Shown here: positions 12,755-23,096 of the stretch, one piece after another
Layout of the letters: the number at the start of each line of letters is the position of its first letter
How positions within the stretch are numbered: position 1 is the first letter of the stretch
From: Agelas oroides
Taxonomy: Eukaryota > Porifera > Demospongiae > Agelasida > Agelasidae
Length of the DNA: 64,000 bases
Direction of reading: 5' to 3'
Assembly: GCA_949130485.1 (NCBI GenBank)
Contig: OX422200.1
Span: forward strand, 6,480,620-6,544,619
Notes under the pieces: model-generated
What the model was told of the DNA's origin: nothing
Databases searched by the model: none
Seen by the model: the letters and a program-made list of their open reading frames with translations, nothing else
Made by a program: the position numbers and the translations under genes

Positions 12755-15700
12755 CTGCAAGTGTACAACAAGGGAAAGATACCAGTTGTGTAACTAGACT
12801 TTCCACTATAGTTACCGCAGTTACAATACTATATACTGTATTTCTTCGAATAGACGCCGCCCTCGAATAGTCACCGCCTGTAGCCGCACAATCTGAAGCT
12901 CTTGAAAGAATAAACGCCGCCCTCGAACAGTAGCCGCGGCTAGTAAACGCGGCACGCACACACGGCTGACAGCAGGACTGAGAGGCTGCGCATACTACTG
13001 ACAGCATCTAGCAACTGTCACAGGCTCACTCGTACGTACCTTATCCAGCCGTCGTCGATGTCTCTGGGCTTCCCAAAGAAATAAACGCCGCCCTCGAATA
13101 GTAGCCGCACAAAACGAGCAGCAAAATAAATAGTAGCCGCGGCGTCTGATCGAAGAAATACAGTAATACACAGGCCGATTTTTAAAATGATAAAGCAATA
13201 ATATCCATGTGCAGTGTGCGGTGAAGTGTTTAAAGATTATTTTCATACATTCTAACTCAAGTATTAACTCTGTAAAGACTTGTTACTGTACTGTTGTTGC
13301 CCGTCATCTTTTCACAGCCATCGGAACAACACTAATACCAATGTCACTTGCCAGGAATGCATGAGCAGGACAAGAGTATGTCATTACACGGTAAACATGA
13401 GGGGCTGTTGCCTCCTGTGCCTTAATGCTAGTGACTCCTACGATGCCCTCATGCATCTACATACATAGCACCCCAGTAGTCTGTTGGTAGTTCTTCCAGT
13501 TGTTGGCCACTGTTGCGTGGACACCCACGGAGTTTCTGCCGAGGAAGACAACATTAGTAGGTAACTGGCAGATCCGTTCACAACAAAGAAAGAGAAGGAG
13601 GAAGGGAGGGAGGGAGGGAGGGAGGGAGGGAGGGAGGGAGGGAGGGAGGGAGGGAGGGAGGGAGTTACCTGTTCTGTGAGGATGTCCACCATGACTCTGA
13701 AGAATGCCCAGACATAGTCAAACCAGGACTGACAAGCTGGCAGCAGCTATGTCCACAAAAAAGAACAGGATAAATGTACCAAGAGGAAGTAGGGGGAGGG
13801 GGGAGGGAAGGAGCTTGTGATGATCAAGCCACGCACTCACATGCTTGATGTCGCCGCTGAGAGCAGCATAGATGGCCTTCTCATACACACTGTAGCTTGG
13901 CTAGAGAACACATGCAATAGTAGCTATAATGGCTTCCTTAAAAGGCAACATTTGCATACAAAGTTCAAAATAATACTTCCTAACAGCAGCTCCCAGGTCC
14001 CTGCCCAGTTTACTACTGTAAGTGACAAAGTTTTTTTTTTTTTTTATTTATTTATTTTTTTTATTTATGAAAATTTTAATGCAAAGGATGCATAAGGGTT
14101 GGTGAGATAGCTCAATGGCTAGTAAAGGTGACCTTCCCCAAAGTTAGGAGACACTACGGAAACAAGGCTAACTTACTGTTTACGCTGAAACGTTTTAAGG
14201 TGGATAAATTTTGCAAGCTAGCCTGCATTAATTCCCAAAATTTTTTTTCAAAATGCAAAAACAGTGTATGTTTATGTGCATCATGCGCAATTAACATGCA
14301 TTACACACAATAAATGACAAAAAATTTGTGTGGTGAGCATTTTCTCACTTTCACAAAATATTATCCCTGCACAAGTTTTACTTTAAACTGTAGGTACTGG
14401 TAATTAGCAAGTATAGTGTCAGACCAGATGGTGTCTACACACTCACATCCTTAGCCATCTCCCAGCAGGAGGCCTTCCAAAGGTCACGGCTCAAGTTCCC
14501 CTCAACAATGTCCAGCTCATCCATCATACCTACACCCAAATTATCATACATGTATGATCAGGAGCTTATGAACCGCTACGCGAGAAGGAGCGTCAGACTA
14601 GCGTACCCATCCTGTATTGAATCACACCTCAAAACGCGCCTTATATGGGTTTAACCTACTCGTGCTAATGAGCTTTGAGGTTACTACCGCGACTACTAAG
14701 GATTCTCCAGAGCCCGCCTGCTGTGACAATAGCCACCTGCTTGGCTTCTTAACGAAGTAGGTGCAAACATACAGCTACCTTATAAGGCGCGTTTTGGAGG
14801 CGCCAAATTCGGGAGAGGATGGAACCAACCAATGTATGGTAGTTTGGCGCTCATAAGCTCCTGGTATGATAAACAGCAGCAAAAACGCAAGCAAAAGTGG
14901 TATAGGCACATTGAGCTCATGAAGGGGCCTGCAAAACTGCCTTTAGCTATTACAAGATCTTTTTAACACATTAAATGTTGCAAACGTTTAATCCTGTAAT
15001 CACCAAATTTTTCATAAAAACAGACATAAGAGAGGCAGGACTGGGTACGAGGCTAACTTTTGCCCACGTTGGGGTCATGATGGAGCTTCCAACCCTCCAA
15101 AGCCGCAGCTCTCCAGGGCTGACCACATTGTAGACACAGCTCCTGCGCCTGGAAGTAACAAGGAAGGGTCACAGGTGCAGGACAACCAACTAACGGCCTA
15201 GCCTCGTTCCCAGGCCCCGCCCAGCTTTCCGTCGCTTATTAGTACGGTAAAGCGGGAGAGGGCCTGGTATCTTTTCTCACGTGAGTGACATCAGGATAGA
15301 AAGGATGGTAGAAAGGGTTTAATTGTGCGTGGGCGCACCAGGCCCAGAACAGCGAAAAGAGCCAAGGTACCATGCAGGTAACTTACCAGACGTATCTAGC
15401 TAGCGGGAGGCAACTGTCTTACACACCAAGCGTTGAGCGTGTAGTCGGTTTAAAATACGCGAAACGCAGCCTGTTAGTTCTGCAAAATTTCGCCATTTTC
15501 CGATTACGTCATGCTCACGTGAGAAAAGATACAAGGCTCTCCATGGCTTTTCCGTACTGCAAGCGACAGAAAGCTGGGCGGGGCCTGGGAACGAGGCTAA
15601 AAACAGCCAACCTTTTCAGAATAACATTCTTCAACCAACTACACTTCCATGTGTATGATAGTCGAACCCCACTAACTAGATGTGTGTGGGATGTTACCTA

Positions 15701-18700
15701 GTATTTTCATTCATCATGCTGTTCTGGGCCCCAGTGTGCCCACATGCTTTACATGCTTTCTGCCATCTTTTCTATCACTCACTTCACGTCACTCAAGAGA
15801 TTATATACCGTATTTCTTTGAATAGACGCCGCCCTCGAATAGTCACCGCCCTCGAATAGTAGCCGCCCTCGAATAGTAGCCGCACAATCGGAAGCTCTGA
15901 ATGAAATAAACGCCGCCCTCAGATAGTAGCCGCGGCTAGTATATGTGGCATGCGAACATGTGTGCGAATAATTTCTGACGACGGTCACCACGCTAGCGCC
16001 AGGGCTATTCGTGTTGTACGACTTGTTTCCACGGCTGACAGCAGGACTGAGAGGCTGTGCGTACTACTGACAGCGTCTAGCAATCGTCACCGTCTCACTC
16101 GTACGTACCTTATCAAGCCGTCATTGATGTCTGCGGGCTTTCCAAAGAAACAAACGCCGCCCTCGAATAGTAGCCGCACAAAACGAACAGCAAAAAAATA
16201 GTAGTCGCAGCGTCTGATCAAAGAAGTATGTGTATCAGGCTCTCCCTAAGGGGCTACTATGAAAGTGAGCTAATGAGGTGATACCCTAGAGAGTTGTCCA
16301 GCCCTGATGCACACAAACAGGTGCTTCATGAGGGATTGTTCGTCCTTGGCATCCAGCTCCGAGAGATGTTTATTCTGTCGAGTAGGAGCGTCTGGATCCT
16401 GTGTGTGTGCGTGTGTGTACGTACACATACAAATATGAGAGTGTAAATATGAGAGTGTATACAAGAAAGTGTACATGTGTGTGTACGCGTGTGCATGCAT
16501 GAGTGACCATAAACTAATGATCAAACTGTTCCCAGAAGACTATATTTCCTCTCGTAGCTGTGGAGAAAATTTCTCTACGATGAAAATCAGGAGTGGAATG
16601 AAAACAAGACTAGAACCAAACTGCAGGCTCAACTAAAGTGCTGAGTGTGCATAGCTAATCATCCCTAAGTTGTTCAAATTGTGTTTGTCTCCCTCACATG
16701 AACAAAGCTGAGGTGGGAACAAGGCAGAGTTGCATAGCCTCAGCTCTCCACCGCATGTTGGGTTGTGAGTTATTATACCCTAACCCCTATCAATCACTCT
16801 TCCCAGCAGTAAGTAGCTCAAGTCTCACTCCCAGGCTCTCCCCCACACAGGGTGGCGGTCAGGCAACAAGGCAAAGTCAGCTCACCCTTTCAGCTCACGT
16901 AGCCTAACTTTTATGTTCCCCCCTCCCTCATGAAGCTGAGTGGTGGCAAGACAATTGGAGAGCTTTAGCTCTCTAACTTTTATGTTCCCCCCTCCCTCAT
17001 GAAGCTGAGTGGTGGCAAAAGACAATTGCAGAGCTTCAGCTCTCTAACTTCCCCCCTCCCACATGAAGCTGAGTGGTGGCAAGACAATTGGAGAGCTTCA
17101 GCTCTCGAACTTTTATGTTCCCCCCTCCCTCATGAAGCTGAGTGGTGGCAAGACAATTGGAGAGCTTCAGCTCTCGAACTTTTATGTTCCCCCCTCCCAC
17201 ATGAAGCTGAGTGGTGGCAAGACAATTGCAGAGCTTCAGCTCTCTAACTTTTATGTTCCCCCCTCCCACATGAAGCTGAGTGGTGGCAAGACAATTGGAG
17301 AGCTTCAGCTCTCTAACTTTTATGTTCCCCCTCCCTCGTGAAGCTGAGTGGTGGCAAGACAATTGCAGAGCTTCAGCTCTCTAACTTCCCCCCTCCCTCA
17401 TGAAGCTGAGTGGTGGCAAGACAATTGCAGAGCTTCAGCTCTCTAACTTTTATGTTCCCCCCTCCCACATGAAGCTGAGTGGTGGCAAGACAATTGGAGA
17501 GCTTCAGCTCTCTAACTTTTATGTTCCCCCCTCCCTCGTGAAGCTGAGTGGTGGCAAGACAATTGCAGAGCTTCAGCTCTCTAACTTCCCCCCTCCCTCA
17601 TGAAGCTGAGTGGTGGCAAGACAATTGCAGAGCTTCAGCTCTCTAACTTCCCCCCTCCCTCATGAAGCTGAGTGGTGGCAAGACAATTGCAGAGCTTCAG
17701 CTCTCCATCTGCAGGAACAAGGAAATGCGGCTAGCACTCACCACTTCTGTGACAAGGTGTCCCTGGTTGAGGCCACTCTGAATGTCCAGCAGCGTGTTCT
17801 CCCAGGTCACAGAGTCAGCAAAGTAGTTGACCTTGGCCGGGAAACTCTCCAAGTTTGACAGTGCGTTCCTCTCCAGCCAGTCCACCACAAGCTGAAAGGA
17901 AAGTATCCAGACGCTAACCTAAAGAGACTGACATACAATGTACATGTAGTTACTACTATTCGTCGTACCTGAGCTTGTCGAACGCTGCTGTCTTTGATGA
18001 AGAACTCATCCACAATCTCCTTGTCACTCTGGCCAGCAGGCTGGTGGGGAGAACACAGAATAACATTATATAACGGGTCATGTGATAGTCGTATGACCGT
18101 CACATGATTTATCCAATACCTACATGATTACAGGTATAAAGTTCTTATCTCTACAATCTCTCTATCTCTCTATCTTGATCGCTACACAGTTCCAACACAA
18201 CGTGGAGTACATGTAGCCTTGTTCCCAGGCCCAATTTTTCAGACAGGGCCTGGGAACGAGGCTAGGGTACATGTACATATCGTAGATTAGCAAAACCGTA
18301 GATTAGCATTTTTGCTAATCTCCAGAGTGAAAGCAAGGTTACATTAAGGGGGTTGGTATTCCTGAAGTAAAAATGCCAGAATGTTTAGAAATATCACATT
18401 GCATACAAACTTGTGTATAAAGACAATTTAGTGCCGCTCTCAACACACCAGTAGGTCAGTAATCATCTCATCCTCCTGACCCTCAGTCTCCACCCGGTCC
18501 GAGTACAGAGCGTATAGCAGCTGCCATGTGCTGCGCTCCAGGTTTAGCTCCATCAACATCCGGGGGGAGAATGTGGACCTGCAGGGAGCAACACACACAC
18601 TCAGTGTCAATGGCAGAGGAACCACACACCATACAAGTAGCTTATAGGGTTTCATAGTAGAAACGTTTTGTCATGAGGGCTGCCAGGAAGCCTGAGTGCA

Positions 18701-21700
18701 ATTCCTGGCAACCGCCAGTTTCTCATTCTTGCTTCGAATATCGTTTCCAGCTGAAGCTAAGCACTTTTATCGTCAAATTTTAGATTAGGCCTTTTGTCTT
18801 GACCGTTTACAAGCAACTTTCTGATACAACAACCGAGTAATCCTCTTTCCTAACATTCCATCATTTGTACACTGTACAATGGAAATGATGGGGGGAGGGT
18901 GCGGCCAGCGCAAAGCGTGAGGCGCATGAAGGCTCAGATTTTAACATGCTCCAGACCTGACAATCAGACCTTAGCCTAAGTCAAAGTCAGAGAGAAAGAA
19001 AGGTGAGAAAATAAAGACGAGAAAATAAAGAGGGGAAAAAAAAGACAGTGACTCAGGGAGGGACTCGAACCCGCGACCTGGCAAATGGCCTGCCATGCTC
19101 TAACCAACTGAGCTACCAAGTCACTCGGCAACTCAGTGGCTGAGTTCGAGGACTTTAGGCTCTTTCCCAGCATTCCATCACTTGTACACTGTACAATAGA
19201 AATGATGGGGGGAGGGGGGAGGGGGAGGCTGGGTATGAGTCTATAGACACATAAGGTGCTTAACAATTCACTTGTGTGCAAATCTGTAGTGCAAGAAGAC
19301 TTAACAAATGTGTGTTTCTTACTTGGTTTGTTCCCCTGTTTCCTTTAGGTGAGTAAGTTGGGTCTCACAGCACTGGGAGAGGGAGGGAGGGAGGGAGGGA
19401 GGGAGGGAGGGAGGGAGGGAGGGAGGGAGGGAGGGAGGGAGGGAGGGAGGGAGGGAGGGAGGGAGGGAGGGAGGGAAGCTCAAAGGGAGGGATATGGTGA
19501 GAGGGGACAGAGAGAGAGTTAATGTGAAGAAAAGTTCTTTCCCTCACCTTCTCCAGAGCATGTGCCAGTTCCAACACGTCAGCAGGGTTGGGATGGGAGG
19601 AGAAACACTGGTGGAAGGCCTTCATGAGCTCACGACCAGCTGCAAGTTTCGAATCAACATGTTCCAAGGTATATAGTTAGACCATGACTAGTCTCATTCC
19701 CAGTTTCAAATGGGCTTGGGAATGAGTATGTGTTTTGTTCAGCCAATACTGCTACAGTTATGTTGAAATGGGAAAGCAGTAGAGCACTAGGTGGGGAGGG
19801 CACGGGCAGTAGAGCACTAGGTGGGGAGGGCACGGGCAATGGAGCGCTAGGTGGGGAGGGCACGGGCAGTAGAGCGCTAGGTGGGGAGGGCACGGGCAAT
19901 GGAGCGCTAGGTGGGGAGGGCACGGGCAGTAGAGCGCTAGGTGGGGAGGGCACGGGCAGTAGAGCGCTAGGTGGGGAGGGCACGGGCAGTAGAGCGCTAG
20001 GTGGGGAGGGCACGGGCAATGGAGCGCTAGGTGGGGAGGGCACGGGCAGTAGAGCGCTAGGTGGGGAGGGCACAGTCAATGGAGCGCTAGGTGGGGAGGG
20101 CACAGTCAATGGAGCGCTAGGTGGGGAGGGCACGGGCAGTGGAGCGCTAGGTGGGGAGGGCACGGGCAATGGAGCGCTAGGTGGGGAGGGTACGGGCAGT
20201 GGAGCGCTAGGTGGGGAGGGCACGGGCAATGGAGCGCTAGGTGGGGAGGGCACAGGCAGTGGAGCGCTAGGTGGGGAGGGCACGGGCAATGGAGCGCTAG
20301 GTGGGGAGGGCACGGGCAGTGGAGCACTAGGCGGGGAGGGCACGGGCAGTGGAGCACTAGGCGGGGAGGGCACGGGCAGTAGAGCGCTAGGTGGGGAGGG
20401 CACAGGCAGTGGAGCGCTATGTGGGGAGGGCACAGGCAGTGGAGCACTAGGTGGGGAGGGCGCAGGCAATGGAGCGCTAGGTGGGGAGGGCACAGGCAAT
20501 GGAGCACTAGGTGGGGAGGGCACAGGCAGTGGAGCGCTAGGCACAGGCAACGGAGCACTAGGTGGGGAGGGCACAGGCAATGGAGCGCTAGGTGGGGAGG
20601 GCACAGGCAATGGAGCACTAGGTGGGGAGGGCACAGGCAGTGGAGCGCTAGGCACAGGCAACGGAGCACTAGGTGGGGAGGGCAGGGCAACGGCTAGGTG
20701 GGGAGGGCACAGGCAATGGAGCACTAGGTGGAGAGGGCACAAGGAAAGTTGGATGGGAGACTAGGAACGAGACTGGATAATTATCTCATACAAAACAAGC
20801 AGTCGAATGATACTACTTGCGCACTGTTGCAAGTCAAGTTCTCAGGCTACTTGTGTATAGCATTGTGTAATTAGGGCCATGTTGTACAGAAGATGCAGCC
20901 AGCTGCCTATTGTACCCACAACAAACGGATTGTACTAAGAAAGAAAAGGGGCATGTACCAGTTCAAGACCAAGGGAGATCTACAGCTGCAGTAAGTGAAG
21001 ATGTTCACATGGGCAGCTGCTGATAGAACATAACAACGTCAACATGTTCCCTTTCTCCCTCCTTCCCCTCTCCTCACTTTTCTCGGCTGGGTCTTCCAAA
21101 GTGGTGATGTCTGCTGGGCCTAAGATGGTCTCCTCCAGGTAGGTCATGTGTCCCACCCTTGACATGTCAGGGGGAGAACCCTGTAATCAAGGAGGACAGT
21201 CAAGTGAGAGCTAAGATAAGAAACTACAGGAGTGAACTGTTAAAAGAAACGACTGTACATTTGCCATGCACATGTGTAGCCTCATTCCCAGACCTCCCCC
21301 CAGTGTCCATGTAGCTGCAAATATGTACACACTGAGCCTGAGAGCGAGTTTCTTTACCGATCAAGCAGAGTACCCTCAACAAAGGTCTGGGCAAACCTCC
21401 TAGTGGTGGAGTTGTTGACAAAGAAGTCTATTGTTCATTTGAATGTTAATTCTTCCCCCCACATCCACCTTGTGTCCACCTGACATCATTCATGTGATAA
21501 GTGTCCCCAAGCCTCCCCCATTTTGCATACTTTCGCTTATGTACATGCACATACTTATTGTGAATGCAAGTGCAAATCCAACTTACAGTAGAGACCTGGG
21601 AAATAGCTATGGTGGCAGTCCCGGGTAGAAATCAAACGTTATTCTGTTGCGTAATTCGACCGTGTTACCACGTTCGAAGCGCTGTAGCGCAGAACTTCCG

Positions 21701-23057
21701 TTAAGGGTGGGGCTCATAAGCGCAGCGAATATGCATGAATACCTGATAGGTCTACATAGCGCGTATGAGCCCCGCCCTTAACGGAAGTTCTGCGCTACAA
21801 CGCCTTGAATGCAGTAACACGGTCGAAATATGCAACGGAATAATGTTCAATTTCTCCCCGGGACTGCCACATATGTATTCATTATAATTGCAGGTAAACA
21901 TGGTTCAAATGAGCCTATGATACTAACGTCTGCAATAAGCTAGCCTTGTTAACATGCTTCCCAATCATCCGGTTTTTGACAGCTTACAGTAAGCAAACTG
22001 AAGGGGGAAAGCCTGGGGATAAGACCCAAAACAAGCTATGTTTGGTATGGAACAGAAAGGTTCTCACCATGTATGTAGTATCATGAACTGGAGTTGGTGC
22101 CAAGAGCAGCTCTCGAGTAAGACCTGTCTCATCCATGATACTCAGGGAGGCCTGGAAGAGGAGGGGAGGAAGGAAGGGAGGAGGGAGGGAGGGAGGGAGG
22201 GAGGGAGGGAGGGAGGGAGGGAGGGAGGGAGGGAGGGAGGGAGGGAGGGAGGGAGGGAGGGAAAAGGGTGAGAGAGACAGGAGGAGGCAAGATTGTGTAG
22301 GGAGGCCAAATGTTCTGAAAAAAAAAAAAAGAGGAAGAAATTGCATGACGTACCTTTGGACTCTCTAAATTGGCTAGTGCCACATCAGGTGTGCCCTTGT
22401 CAGTGGGTGTGGCCTCAGATAAGCGAGAAGGGTGGAGTACGCTCTCCTGTGTAGTGTCCAATAAAGTTCAGTACTTTGAATGCAGTAAGACTGTGGCCAA
22501 AAAACAGTCAATCCAGGACTGCCACTGCTATGTATATACCTTGAAGAGAGATCCAGGAGCGAAGGATCTTCTAAAGGTGGGCGTGGCTTGAGGACGGCCA
22601 GCTGATACCACCTCATTCAGGGTTGCAAGGGCTATAGAAGGGATGCAGAGGGTGTGTGCGGGAGTGAAGCGGGGGATGCGTGAGAGGGGATAAGGATGCT
22701 TGATAACATAACCAGCAGAGTCTCACTTGCCACATACAGAATAGAGGAAGGCAGAGGAAAGTTTTAGCGTTTTTTTCACCGTCCAGTTTTTGATCACTTA
22801 CAGTGTGCAAAACCGAAAGGGTAAGGCCTGGAGCAATTATCACATGAATGACATCAATAGTTACCTTGTCAGACAGTTTAAGATAGAGAAGGGGAGGAGG
22901 GCTGAGCAAGCATAAGTTTTTTTTTGTAGTGTCTGTCCAAGTGCTGGAGTTCAACAAAGTGGAATGCTTATTGCTCGTTATTTAGGACAAGGAATGTGTG
23001 CGTGAAATGTGCTCTTCGTTTGATCCCCTTCCACACACACGCACACACACACACACA

Positions 23058-23096
<39 letters not shown>

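Noticed and set aside
19771-20745. Resemblance to a CRISPR array (regular 30 bp period)
   Set aside because: Units are contiguous with no unique spacers, and the context is a eukaryotic intron.
19654-20764. Open frames of 362 and 344 codons on opposite strands
   Set aside because: Both are created by the 30 bp minisatellite, whose unit length is a multiple of three; the segment is an intron of NUP107.
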